A stretch of DNA of 64,000 nucleotides from JBCCQH01 sp039024435 (GTDB taxonomy: Bacteria; Bacteroidota; Bacteroidia; J057; JADKCL01). The stretch covers positions 11,632 through 75,631 of the forward strand of contig JBCCQH010000023.1 of assembly GCA_039024435.1 (NCBI GenBank), written 5' to 3'. Both the position numbers and the translations under genes were made by a program. The notes under the pieces are model-generated. The model was not told the origin of the DNA and did not search any database. It was given only the letters and a program-made list of their open reading frames with translations. This document shows positions 25,815-34,881 of this stretch, piece after piece; within the stretch, counting starts at the first letter, position 1, and every line of letters begins with the position of its first letter.

Positions 25815-28800
25815 TCACTGCGGACGCTCCCCTTCCACAAAATACATCTGCATCTCCCCCTTGTGTTTGGCCTCGACCGCCCCGCGACCCGTGGTGACAA
25901 ACCGGTCCCGAACCAACTCGTAAGTGGGTTGCGAAACATTGACCTTGCCCGGGGCACCCGCCGCTTCCATCCGCGCGGCGATATTGACCGCATCACCCCA
26001 GATATCGTAGGCAAATTTCTTCGTCCCCACCACGCCGGCAACCACCGGTCCGGTGTGGATGCCCACGCGGATCTGCAGGTCCAGGCCTTCCGCCCGCAAA
26101 TCGGCCACCAACCCGAGCATCGCCAAGCCCGCCCGCACCGTCGCCGCGTGGGGATCCTTTGCCTCCGGCGCGAGTCCACCCACACACAAATAAGCATCCC
26201 CGATCGTCTTGATCTTTTCCAGCCCGTGCCGCTCCATGATCTCGTCCACCGCGCTGAAGTAGCGGTCGAGGTCCCGCACCAAAACCGCCGGGCTCCGCTC
26301 CTCGGCAAACTGGGTAAAGCCCACAATATCGCTGAAGAGGATCGATACCTGCTCGTAATGGCGCGGCGGCGTGCGCCCCGATTCCTTGAGCTCCCGGGCG
26401 ACCCTTTCTGGCAAAATATTGCGCAACAACGCATCCGATTTCCGTTTTTCTCGCTCGATTTCCACCTTTTGCTGCTCGACCGTAGCCGTGCGCGCCCGCA
26501 CCTTGTCCTCCAGTTCCTCATACAGCAGAGCATTTTGCAGGGAAATGCCAATCTGCCCGGACAACAGCGCGATCAACTCCCGGCGCTCCGCATCAAAAGA
26601 TTGGCTCACCTGCTTGCTCTCCAGGTAAATGAGCGCAATCGGATCGCCCTGGTACAGCACCGGATGACAAAGCAAAGACTGCGGCTTTTGTATGGCAAAG
26701 TAAGGGTCATTGGCGAAGTGACCGTGATTTTCCGGAAGGTTAAGTACCAGATCCTTGCCCGTGCGCAACACGTAGCGCAGCACCGTTGCCGGCGCCAGAA
26801 TCCCTTCCACCGGACGCTGCACCACCTGGGTTTCAAAAGCGTTTGCCTGCATTTCGCCCACCACTTCAAGCTGTAACTTTCCGGATTGGACCCGGACAAA
26901 GCAGCCCTTTTCCGCCCCTACATTCTCCACGAGTACCCGCAGTAGGGTTTGCACCAAGTCCGAAAGCCGGATCTCTCCCGCAATAACTTCCGAAGCCTTC
27001 AAAATCGACTGCAGGTCAAAACTTCCCCCCGGCGACCGGGTCGACGTCTCGGTGCCCGTGGCCTGGGCGGGGACTTCTTTCCGGGCAAATTCTTCCGGAT
27101 AGAGCTCCTCCAACTGCCGCGCCTTCGCCGTAGCGCCCCACAACAGGTACGCCTGGTGGGCATCAAACAGATAGCGCAAAGCATCCCCACCGGGCTGGAC
27201 CTTGGTCACCCAGCGGTGCGCCAGCTCATTCGCCGCCGCATACACCGGGGTAAACTTGTGCTTGCCCGCCGAAGCAATCGCCAGATCCAGGTCCGACGGC
27301 ACCGCCTCATTCCGCCCTTTGAGGATCCCCTGCGCCGCCCGCATCAACAAATAGTGCGGCTCATAATTCTGGGGCTCTTGCTTTGACAAACGCTCCATGC
27401 GCTTCAACAGTGCCTTCATGCGCTTGGCTTCCGCCCGTCCGGGACGCCGTCCACTTTCCAGAAATGCACTCGCAAACGTCAGTGCGTGGAACAGGTAATA
27501 ATCCGCGACGAAGAGCATCCCTTCCATGTTTGAGATGAAGCGATCTCCCCGCTCGATGATCCGAATCCCCTCGCCATACTGCGCAAACAGCCAGCAAAGT
27601 TGCAGTTTGGAAATCACCATCCCCCCCAGACTGGGGAAAGAACCGCGGCGCTCCAAGCGGTTAAATATGCCCTCGAAATCGTAATCGGCGTGCTGCAATT
27701 TCCAGGGATCGGCAAATTCGCCCTGCAAACCGAGGATAAACTGGTAGCGCGGCTCCATCATGACGATGCTCTCCTCCTTGCCCTTCATCTGGAACGTCCT
27801 CAGATACCCCTTCATCTCCTCCCGCACCTCGTCCAGGTTGAGGCCCAGGCAGACCATGCACCACACCCGGCTGTTCACCGCAAACCCGGCAAAAACCGGA
27901 TTGCCGGCTTGCCGCAGTTGCTCGTACACCTGCAGGTACTTGGGCAGGAGTTCGCGCACCGGGCGGCGCAGGTGCTCGATGAAATGCAGCCGCCCGTACT
28001 CCGATTCCGGCGCCTCTACCTTGATTCCCTCCCGCTCCGACAGGAAAAAGGACAAATCCGCCAGCTTCAGCGCCGTCTTGTAGTCCTTCAATCCGATGGC
28101 GGTCAGGATCGCGTAACTCATAAAAACCGTGATGGCGTAGGGATGCAACCCGTGGCGCAGGGTCATTTCCATTTCGCGCAGCACCACTGCCCCAAACAGA
28201 TCAGGATTGATGCTCAACGCGGAAATTCCCAGATCCCGGTATACGCGAATGATCTCTCCCACCTCGGGATTCTGAGTGCGCTCCATCTCGCCGATCTTGT
28301 CCATCCGCTTGCCCGAAAGACGCAACCGCAAACCGGCAATGCTCCGCAACACCGAAAAACGAATCCGTGACTTGCCCTTGGGCAACGGCTTGGTCACCGA
28401 CGACTTGCGCAAAGCCACTTCACCGACGGCCAATACATCTTCGTGCCGCCCCAGCGCGATCAACAACTGCAAGTAGGTCCGAACCAATGGATAGTACCGC
28501 TCCGGGGGCGCTTCGTCCAGCAATTTCCGGAACGTCGCCTCGGCATCCGGGTGGTTCCCGGCCAGGAATTGCGTTTCCGCAAATTGGTATTCAAATTCGA
28601 AGCGCTGCGCGACCGGCAGCAGGTCTGGCTCGGCGGCCAGCCGCCGGTGGACCACCTCCCAATAGCCAATTGCCTGCTCATAGCGGCCGCCCCGCCGAGC
28701 TTCCCGCGCCGCCAGTTGATTCAACAACACCAACTCGCGGCGCGCTTCCGGCGTCCCCACCAAGCCACCCGCCTCATTCAGGTGCGCCAATATCTCGAAG

Positions 28801-30992
28801 GCCAGCGGATTCTTGTCCGTCGCGCGTCCGGAAATGTCCATCAGCAGTTCCCCGACCCGGTAGTGCAAGTGCACCCGCTCCTCCTTGTCCCGCAAGGAAT
28901 AGAAATAGCCGTGCAGACTGCGGTGCATGAAGCGATGATCGTGGGGAAATGCCAGCGCCTCCGCTGCATCCTGCCGGTCCACCGGTACCGGAATCACAAT
29001 TCCCTTTTCCGTAGCACGCACCAGGGCCCGCTCGACCTGCGGCTCCGGAATCCCCGCCAACTCAATGAGGACCCGCCGCGAAAAACGAAATCCCAAAATC
29101 GCCGCCGCCGACAGCACCTCGACCGTTCCCCGGGGCAAAGCCGCCGCACGATCCCGCGCCATCTCAGCAAAGTCTCGGCTCAGCGGCAGCCGTTGCAGCG
29201 CCGCCAATTCAAAGTCCCAGTAGCCCGCCGCCGGATTGTATTGGAACAGACCCTGCTCCTGAATGAGCCACAACAACTGGCTCTGCAAAAGCGGAATTCC
29301 CTCGGTGCGCCGAAAAAGAAACACCGCCAACTCGCCCGCCCGCGGATGCGCCCCCAGGATGGAGGTCACCAGGGTCCGCGTCGCGCCCAGGGTCAAGGGC
29401 GCCAGGAGCATCCGTACCGCAAGCCCCGAACGCTCCAGGCGACCGACACTTTCCGCCAGGACCGCTTCCAGCGGTTCCCGGCTCGTCCGGTAACAAGCGA
29501 TCAACAGCAGCCCTTCGATTTCCCCTTCAAATACCAGTTCTTCGATCAGCCGCAGCGAGGTGGCATCGGCCCATTGCAAATCGTCCAGGAACAGCACGAT
29601 TACTTTTCCCGGGACATGCAGCGCCCGAATCAAGCTGACCGCCGCGTAAAAGAAGCGGTTCCGTTCCTCCTGCCCGGAGAGCGATTCAGCGGGCGGCTGT
29701 TCCCCACAGATCAACGCCAGTTCCGGCAAAATCGGAGCGAGGACCGCCAGACCACTGCCGAGCATACTTTCGAGCCGCTGCTTGCGTTGGGCCAGGCTCT
29801 GCTCTTCCAGAGAAAGCATTTCCTGCAGCAAGTGCCGGAGCATCCCCACAAAGCCCGAACGGGAAAAATCCTCTTGGTCCCGCGAAAAACGCCCCGAACC
29901 GTACTGAAAATCGGCTTCCCGCAACTGGTTGCGGAAGGCGTGGACGAGTTCGGTCTTGCCGACCCCGGCTACCCCTTCGATCAACACGAGCCGCTTACCC
30001 CCCTTCTGGACCGATTGAAAAGCAGCATCCAAAGTGCTCAATTCCTTCTCGCGCCCCAGAATCTGCTGCCCGGGAAAAAAACGTGCCGGAATGTCCCGCT
30101 GCCCGATCTTCAGTTCTGCCAACAGGGCCGGACGGTCCCACTCGTCCCGAATCCGCAAAAAATCCTGGTAGATCCCCTCGGCGGTGAGGTAGCGGTCCGC
30201 CGGCGACTTGGCGAGGAGTTTCACGATCAAGTCGGACAAGGGAGCCGGGATGCGCTCGTTCAGGAGGATCGGCGCCGTGGGCATGCGCGCAACTTGATAA
30301 TGCAGCAATTCCAGCGGATCCGACGTCACAAAGGGCAGCCGACCGGTGAAGAACAAGTACAGGCAACACCCGAACGCGTAGAAATCCGTCCGGTGATCGA
30401 GCGGCCAATTTGTTTTGCCGGTCTGCTCCGGGGACAGGTAAGCGGGTGTGCCTTCCAGCAGGCCCGCGGTACCCGCACCGGCTTCCGAGCGGACATTGCG
30501 GGTGGAAAGCCCAAAATCGATGAGGTAGACCCGGCCCGTTCTTTCGTCCAGAACCAGGTTTTCCGGCTTGAGGTCCTTGTGGATGACTTTGTTCGCTTCC
30601 AGCTCTCGCAGGATCTCACAGATGGAAATCGAGATGTTGAGGAGTTGCTTGTCCGCCGGGGATTCCTCGTCCAGAAAGCGGCGCAGATTGATCCCCCGAA
30701 TCTGCTGCAGCACCAGGAAAATCCGCTTGCCTTCCGCGATCTTTTCCAGGTATTCGGGAAAGCAATCCCCTTTGAGGCGGCTCCCGATGGCAAATTCGTT
30801 GTTCAATTGGTTGAGGGCCTCCCGCCGTGGATAAGGCGACACGGTGGTTTTCAAGCATACTTCCCGCCCGTCTACTTTCCGCTGGGCGAGCAACAGCAGA
30901 AAGGTATCACCTTCGTAGAGTGTACCAGTGATTTCAAATCCAGAGATGGCAATGGCTTCGGCACGGTTGGGAGATGCTTGAGAAAGGGACAT
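25815..30992 (-). CDS. Ser/Thr kinase-ATPase-GAF-adenylate/guanylate cyclase fusion
   Basis: A 1725-residue signalling protein. Residues 15-290 are a Ser/Thr kinase-like domain with K48, HKDLKPEN (D140, N145) and DFG at 159-161, so catalysis looks possible. Residues 310-700 are an AAA-type ATPase with Walker A EGVAGVGKT (339-347) and Walker B VIVLFLDDLQWAD. A long helical region of TPR-like repeats follows (about 700-1300), then a GAF domain (about 1330-1500), a coiled coil and a class III nucleotidyl cyclase (1549-1725) with D1555, D1599, K1595, D1663, N1670 and R1674. The Lys/Asp pair suggests ATP as substrate, so cAMP as product. No membrane segment is seen. It follows the DUF2236/DUF5995-like gene by 15 bases. 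Confidence 0.92.
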   Translation of the reverse strand: MSLSQASPNRAEAIAISGFEITGTLYEGDTFLLLLAQRKVDGREVCLKTTVSPYPRREALNQLNNEFAIGSRLKGDCFPEYLEKIAEGKRIFLVLQQIRGINLRRFLDEESPADKQLLNISISICEILRELEANKVIHKDLKPENLVLDERTGRVYLIDFGLSTRNVRSEAGAGTAGLLEGTPAYLSPEQTGKTNWPLDHRTDFYAFGCCLYLFFTGRLPFVTSDPLELLHYQVARMPTAPILLNERIPAPLSDLIVKLLAKSPADRYLTAEGIYQDFLRIRDEWDRPALLAELKIGQRDIPARFFPGQQILGREKELSTLDAAFQSVQKGGKRLVLIEGVAGVGKTELVHAFRNQLREADFQYGSGRFSRDQEDFSRSGFVGMLRHLLQEMLSLEEQSLAQRKQRLESMLGSGLAVLAPILPELALICGEQPPAESLSGQEERNRFFYAAVSLIRALHVPGKVIVLFLDDLQWADATSLRLIEELVFEGEIEGLLLIACYRTSREPLEAVLAESVGRLERSGLAVRMLLAPLTLGATRTLVTSILGAHPRAGELAVFLFRRTEGIPLLQSQLLWLIQEQGLFQYNPAAGYWDFELAALQRLPLSRDFAEMARDRAAALPRGTVEVLSAAAILGFRFSRRVLIELAGIPEPQVERALVRATEKGIVIPVPVDRQDAAEALAFPHDHRFMHRSLHGYFYSLRDKEERVHLHYRVGELLMDISGRATDKNPLAFEILAHLNEAGGLVGTPEARRELVLLNQLAAREARRGGRYEQAIGYWEVVHRRLAAEPDLLPVAQRFEFEYQFAETQFLAGNHPDAEATFRKLLDEAPPERYYPLVRTYLQLLIALGRHEDVLAVGEVALRKSSVTKPLPKGKSRIRFSVLRSIAGLRLRLSGKRMDKIGEMERTQNPEVGEIIRVYRDLGISALSINPDLFGAVVLREMEMTLRHGLHPYAITVFMSYAILTAIGLKDYKTALKLADLSFFLSEREGIKVEAPESEYGRLHFIEHLRRPVRELLPKYLQVYEQLRQAGNPVFAGFAVNSRVWCMVCLGLNLDEVREEMKGYLRTFQMKGKEESIVMMEPRYQFILGLQGEFADPWKLQHADYDFEGIFNRLERRGSFPSLGGMVISKLQLCWLFAQYGEGIRIIERGDRFISNMEGMLFVADYYLFHALTFASAFLESGRRPGRAEAKRMKALLKRMERLSKQEPQNYEPHYLLMRAAQGILKGRNEAVPSDLDLAIASAGKHKFTPVYAAANELAHRWVTKVQPGGDALRYLFDAHQAYLLWGATAKARQLEELYPEEFARKEVPAQATGTETSTRSPGGSFDLQSILKASEVIAGEIRLSDLVQTLLRVLVENVGAEKGCFVRVQSGKLQLEVVGEMQANAFETQVVQRPVEGILAPATVLRYVLRTGKDLVLNLPENHGHFANDPYFAIQKPQSLLCHPVLYQGDPIALIYLESKQVSQSFDAERRELIALLSGQIGISLQNALLYEELEDKVRARTATVEQQKVEIEREKRKSDALLRNILPERVARELKESGRTPPRHYEQVSILFSDIVGFTQFAEERSPAVLVRDLDRYFSAVDEIMERHGLEKIKTIGDAYLCVGGLAPEAKDPHAATVRAGLAMLGLVADLRAEGLDLQIRVGIHTGPVVAGVVGTKKFAYDIWGDAVNIAARMEAAGAPGKVNVSQPTYELVRDRFVTTGRGAVEAKHKGEMQMYFVEGERPQ

Positions 30993-31007
30993 AGCGTAAG
31001 AATAGGA

Positions 31008-32954
31008 TTATTTACTTTCCACGGCAAGGTCGTCGTGAAATTGCTCGACCTGCCAGCGGACACTTCCCCGCTGGGCCTGCGTGATGCGATTGAAAATCAG
31101 GCCCAGCAACTTACCGGGATAGAGGATTTCGTCGGCGTATTGATTGGTCTGGGCGTCCATTTCCCGAATGGCATTCGCGAGTGCTTCCCCGGAGAGGGGC
31201 GCCAGTTGGGTGGCTTTTTTCCAAGCCAATCGGCGCTCCCCCACCATAGCGAGACCGGTCAGGCCTTTGCCTACCTTTTTTCCGATGAGCAAAAGGCCCT
31301 TGAGTGGAGGCCAGATATCGGAGATATCGGTCATGGTGAGGTCCATGAGCGACTTCAGGATGGCATTGATGCGGTTGAAATCATTGGCGAAGGAATCGAT
31401 CTGTTCCCCGGGAGCAATTTCGGCAGCCGCAATTGATAAATCGAGGTTGATGTGGGCGTTCATGCCCAGAAAAAGGTGCTGTATGACATTGACCCGGGGA
31501 TCGCCGGCGGCGTGGAATGCTGTCATCCAAGACTCGGTGGGGCGCACGGCGTTGAGGTACTGGGTGACCGCGTGCAGATAACGCCGGGCAAATACGAGGT
31601 CCATGCGGGCCATCCGCTCATTGTCCTCAAATATGCCCCGGTCAATCGCATCCACAATCTTGATTGTCGTCAGGCGGTACAGCGAGGCAAAAAAGCCGAT
31701 CGGGTTGTTGTCTACCTTGCACTTGCCGATCAGGCGCTCCAGGGCCGGAACCACTCCGTGACAATCGTCCGCATCGAAGTGAATCCGCCGAATCGTCGGC
31801 GGTGCCCCGAGGGAAGGCGTCTGCTTGGGATCCCAGTCGGGACGGATATCTTCCGGCAGGCGAAACTCGATTTCCTTGTGGTCATTGAAATGCTTAAAAA
31901 TCGCCTCTAGGAGCTGGATTTCAAACTTGCGGGTCAGAGCGCGCACCGGGGCATTGCCCCCCAGGTGCTCCTGGACCTCAATCCCAAAGCGGAAGAAGCC
32001 CATGGCCATTTTCCCGCCAAAATTGCTGCTGGCGTCCAGTCCTACGGCTTGGGCTACTTTTTCATCCAGCAAGATGCCCATCAGACGGTTGGGAAATTTG
32101 TCAAATGCCTTCGCTGGGATCATGTACTGCATGTACTGAATCGCGGCATCGGTCAGGATACGCCCCGCCTCCGATGGTCCCATCTGGTGCTCCAGGATGC
32201 GGTCTTTCAGGAAAATCGCCTTGGTAAGCGTATCCGGGATGTGGCTGGGGTCCACCCCCATCAGCGGGCCGATCAAGGTCCAAAAGTAGTAATAGGCTTC
32301 CCGTTCCTGGTTGGTGAGGTGGGCCCCCAACTTGTCCAGGCCCTCGATAATCGTCACCGAAAATGACAGCAGCGTCCCCAGCATGTCCTCCTGATTGATC
32401 GGCGCATCAAATTTATCTTCTTTCCAGCCTTGCTCCCGCAGCAGGTGGCGGATCGCCGCGTGCAACAAACGCACCTTCTGGACGCTCACCAATCCTTGGC
32501 CGCTCGACTTCAATCCATCGCCGTCGAGCACATCAACCATGAACTGGGCCGTTTCCATCAAGCGCCGGGAAAACACTTTGAAATCTCCTTTGGTGTTTGT
32601 GAGGCGTCCGGTGTGCAGGAGGACTTCCGCCCCGCGCCAGCAAGCATAACATTCGGGCAACGATTGGCAGAAGAGCACCAGAAAAATGGTCGAGCTGTAC
32701 TGCAGAAAGATGTTTTGGGCAATCCGGACCTTGTCCCAGTCAATCTGGGTCGGGAAATCTTGGCGGGATGCTTCGAGGTAGCCAGCAATGTCGTAGTCCT
32801 TGAATTCCGGCAGTTCATCGTTGCGCACGAGGGAGGCAAAGATGTGATTGACCTCATTGACTTCATTTGCGTTGAGGAGTTCGGTGACGGCTTGATCCGC
32901 TACGGGATCGGTCACGATACGCATGGACTGCAGGTATTCGTCAGAGTAAAGCAT
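31008..32954 (-). CDS. DUF2236 (MpaB-like) and DUF5995-like fusion protein
   Basis: A 648-residue protein in two halves. The first (about 60-330) has RRLMETAQFMVDVL, VRLLHAAIRHLLRE, PINQEDMLGTLLSFS and EREAYYYFWTLIGPLMGVD, the order of motifs in DUF2236, whose members include the rubber oxygenase Lcp and fungal MpaB and bind heme through histidines. The second (about 440-648) has FFASLYRLTTIKIVDAI, FHAAGDPRVNVIQHLFLGMN and AHINLDLSIA, matching DUF5995. I start at the ATG at 32954 because the in-frame upstream extension is Cys/Asn-rich with no domain match. The kinase-cyclase gene follows after 15 bases. The reaction is unknown and an oxygenase role is only suggested. Confidence 0.8.
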   Translation of the reverse strand: MLYSDEYLQSMRIVTDPVADQAVTELLNANEVNEVNHIFASLVRNDELPEFKDYDIAGYLEASRQDFPTQIDWDKVRIAQNIFLQYSSTIFLVLFCQSLPECYACWRGAEVLLHTGRLTNTKGDFKVFSRRLMETAQFMVDVLDGDGLKSSGQGLVSVQKVRLLHAAIRHLLREQGWKEDKFDAPINQEDMLGTLLSFSVTIIEGLDKLGAHLTNQEREAYYYFWTLIGPLMGVDPSHIPDTLTKAIFLKDRILEHQMGPSEAGRILTDAAIQYMQYMIPAKAFDKFPNRLMGILLDEKVAQAVGLDASSNFGGKMAMGFFRFGIEVQEHLGGNAPVRALTRKFEIQLLEAIFKHFNDHKEIEFRLPEDIRPDWDPKQTPSLGAPPTIRRIHFDADDCHGVVPALERLIGKCKVDNNPIGFFASLYRLTTIKIVDAIDRGIFEDNERMARMDLVFARRYLHAVTQYLNAVRPTESWMTAFHAAGDPRVNVIQHLFLGMNAHINLDLSIAAAEIAPGEQIDSFANDFNRINAILKSLMDLTMTDISDIWPPLKGLLLIGKKVGKGLTGLAMVGERRLAWKKATQLAPLSGEALANAIREMDAQTNQYADEILYPGKLLGLIFNRITQAQRGSVRWQVEQFHDDLAVESK

Positions 32955-33193
32955 GGCGTTGGAACAGAGAAAGTAATTACAAAGCTGATTGAAATTATTC
33001 AATAATCGGCAGAAATCATACCCGGGTGAGGGCGGCGCTACTGACACACCGAGCCGGGGGAGAGATCAGATTTGGGGTGTCGAAGCAAACGGTCAATTGC
33101 TACCAAAGGCGATCATCAATTTCTTCGATGCTTTGGGGCGGCAATCCTTGCGAACGCCAATCCGGAAAGCAAAGAAAGCAACGTCGCAGACGC

Positions 33194-33218
33194 AAAAAAG
33201 CCACCTTTCGGTGGCTTT
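33194..33218 (-). terminator. Intrinsic terminator of tRNA-Gly
   Basis: On the minus strand AAAGCCACC-GAAA-GGTGGCTTT is a perfect nine-pair stem with a GAAA loop that runs directly into TTTTTT, starting two bases after the tRNA 3' end. Confidence 0.9.
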
Positions 33219-33219
33219 G

Positions 33220-33292
33220 AGCGAGAGACGAGATTCGAACTCGCGACCCTAACCTTGGCAAGGTTATGCTCTACCAACTGAGCTACTCTCGC
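33220..33292 (-). tRNA. tRNA-Gly (anticodon GCC)
   Basis: A 73-base cloverleaf on the minus strand: acceptor GCGAGAG/CTCTCGC with discriminator T, D-arm GCTCAGTTGGTAGAGC, anticodon stem AACCT/AGGTT around loop TGCCA with GCC, and T-loop AGTTCGAATCT. CCA is not encoded. The bases from here to the start of the DUF2236 gene (32954) hold no other gene. Confidence 0.97.
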
Positions 33293-33366
33293 GAATGGAT
33301 CACAAAATTAGGCATTATTTCTTAGCGGCCAAGCGAAAAGTAGGTTTTTCTCGAAAATTTCCCTTT

Positions 33367-34731
33367 TCAACTGGCCAGGACGGAGATCAAGTCGTACTTG
33401 GTGATGATCTGCGGAATCCCCTCTTCGCCCACCATGAGCACCGCCGGACAATCGCGGTTGATCATTTTCGAAATCACGTCGATCCGGGTAGTTGGCAATA
33501 CAAACGGGAAAGGATCGTTCATCGCCAATTCCACCGGGGACTCCTTGAGGCTGGGATCATCCAAGATGGCATTCAGTATCCGGCTCTCGGTGATGGTCCC
33601 GACTACGTTTCCATCATCCATCACCGGAATCTGGGTGATAAAACGTTCCCGCATCAACTGGATGGCGTCGCTGAGGGTGTTGTCCTTGTTCAGGGTAGCG
33701 AGGCCTTTTTCCGGCTTCCGCTGTACGATCTCCGCGGCGGTCAGCATATTGCCCTTGTCGACGAAGTGGTGGTCCTTCATCCAGTTGTCATTGTAGATCT
33801 TGCCCAGGTAGCGCGTCCCGTGGTCGGGCAGTACCACCACCAAGACGTCTTCCGGACCCAGGTTACGGGCGTATTCCAATGCTCCGTGGACCGCGGCCCC
33901 GCACGACCAACCGATGAACAGCCCTTCGAGCCGCGACATCTTGCGCGCCATCAGCGCCGAATCCTTATCGGTGACCTTGATGATGTGGTCGACCAGGCTC
34001 ATGTCGCAGTTGTCCGGAATGATGTCCTCCCCGATCCCTTCGGTCAGGTAGCTGTAGATCTCATTTTCGTCGAAATTTCCGGTTTCGTGGTACTTTTTGA
34101 ACACAGATCCGTAGGTGTCCACGCCTACCGAAACCAGGCCGGGGTTCTTTTCTTTCAGGTAGCGGGTGATCCCGGTCATGGTACCGCAGGTGCCCATTCC
34201 CGCCACAAAGTGGGTGATTTTCCCTTCGGTCTGCTCCCAGATTTCCGGACCGGTCGACTCGTAGTGGGCTTGTTGGTTTGACAGGTTGTCGTACTGATTG
34301 GGGTAGTAGGAATTCGGGATTTCGCTGGCGAGGCGCTTGGCGACCGAGTAGTACGAACGGGGATCGTCCGGGTCTACGGCGGTCGGCGTAATGATCACCT
34401 CCGCCCCCACTGCGCGCAGGATATCGATTTTCTCTTTGGACTGTTTATCGGGCATGGTAAAGATGCACCGGTAGCCTTTCACGGCCGCGACCAGGGCGAG
34501 GCCCATCCCGGTATTGCCCGAAGTTCCCTCGATGATCGTACCGCCGGGTTTGATGAGCCCTTTGCGCTCAGCATCCTGAATCATTTTCAGTGCCACCCGG
34601 TCCTTGATGCTGTTGCCGGGATTGAAGTATTCCACCTTGGCCAGTACGGTCGGCTTGAGGTGAGAAGCGACCGTATTCAGCTTGATCAGGGGCGTCCCCC
34701 CCATGGTTTCCAGAATGTTATTGAGCCACAT
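33367..34731 (-). CDS. Cystathionine beta-synthase-like enzyme with CBS domains
   Basis: A 454-residue PLP enzyme of the cysteine synthase/cystathionine beta-synthase family. The PLP lysine is K43 in NSIKDRVA and the phosphate/substrate loop is EGTSGNTG (68-75). GMGTCGTMTG is the second phosphate-binding loop. The C-terminal 120 residues form two CBS repeats (TLSDAIQLMRERFITQIPV and DPFPFVLPTTRIDVISKM), as in regulated cystathionine beta-synthases. Family members join serine, or acetylserine, with homocysteine or sulfide. The CBS tail and length favour cystathionine beta-synthase, but O-acetylserine sulfhydrylase activity cannot be excluded. AAAGGAA lies eight bases before the ATG, a rare Shine-Dalgarno-like sequence here. 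Confidence 0.93.
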   Translation of the reverse strand: MWLNNILETMGGTPLIKLNTVASHLKPTVLAKVEYFNPGNSIKDRVALKMIQDAERKGLIKPGGTIIEGTSGNTGMGLALVAAVKGYRCIFTMPDKQSKEKIDILRAVGAEVIITPTAVDPDDPRSYYSVAKRLASEIPNSYYPNQYDNLSNQQAHYESTGPEIWEQTEGKITHFVAGMGTCGTMTGITRYLKEKNPGLVSVGVDTYGSVFKKYHETGNFDENEIYSYLTEGIGEDIIPDNCDMSLVDHIIKVTDKDSALMARKMSRLEGLFIGWSCGAAVHGALEYARNLGPEDVLVVVLPDHGTRYLGKIYNDNWMKDHHFVDKGNMLTAAEIVQRKPEKGLATLNKDNTLSDAIQLMRERFITQIPVMDDGNVVGTITESRILNAILDDPSLKESPVELAMNDPFPFVLPTTRIDVISKMINRDCPAVLMVGEEGIPQIITKYDLISVLAS

Positions 34732-34747
34732 AGTTGAATTCCTTTAA

Positions 34748-34764
34748 GCGGGTACAATACCCGC
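34748..34764 (-). promoter_or_regulatory. Hairpin in the leader of the cystathionine beta-synthase-like gene
   Basis: GCGGGTA-TTG-TACCCGC is a perfect seven-pair inverted repeat 16 bases upstream of the ATG on the minus strand. It could be an operator or an RNA hairpin next to the ribosome site. No T-run follows, so it is not a terminator. Confidence 0.45.
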
Positions 34765-34825
34765 ATAAAGCAAAAAAATAGAAAAAATCGCAGCTTCACA
34801 AGCCTGTTCCGCAATACCACATAAA

Positions 34826-34849
34826 CGCCTGCTTAGGTTGAAGCAGGCG
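34826..34849 (-). terminator. Hairpin terminator after the LysM/RlpA-like gene
   Basis: On the minus strand CGCCTGCTT-CAACCT-AAGCAGGCG is a perfect nine-pair stem followed by TTTATGT. It lies 33 bases after the stop codon of the LysM gene. The T-run is short, so termination may be partial. Confidence 0.65.
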
Positions 34850-34881
34850 CCTGATCAAGCAAATATTATTTGGACAAATGG

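Noticed and set aside
28443..31436. A 997-codon open frame on the plus strand
   Set aside because: It lies opposite the kinase-ATPase-cyclase gene and is Arg/Gln/Pro-rich without motifs. The minus-strand gene has clear catalytic residues.
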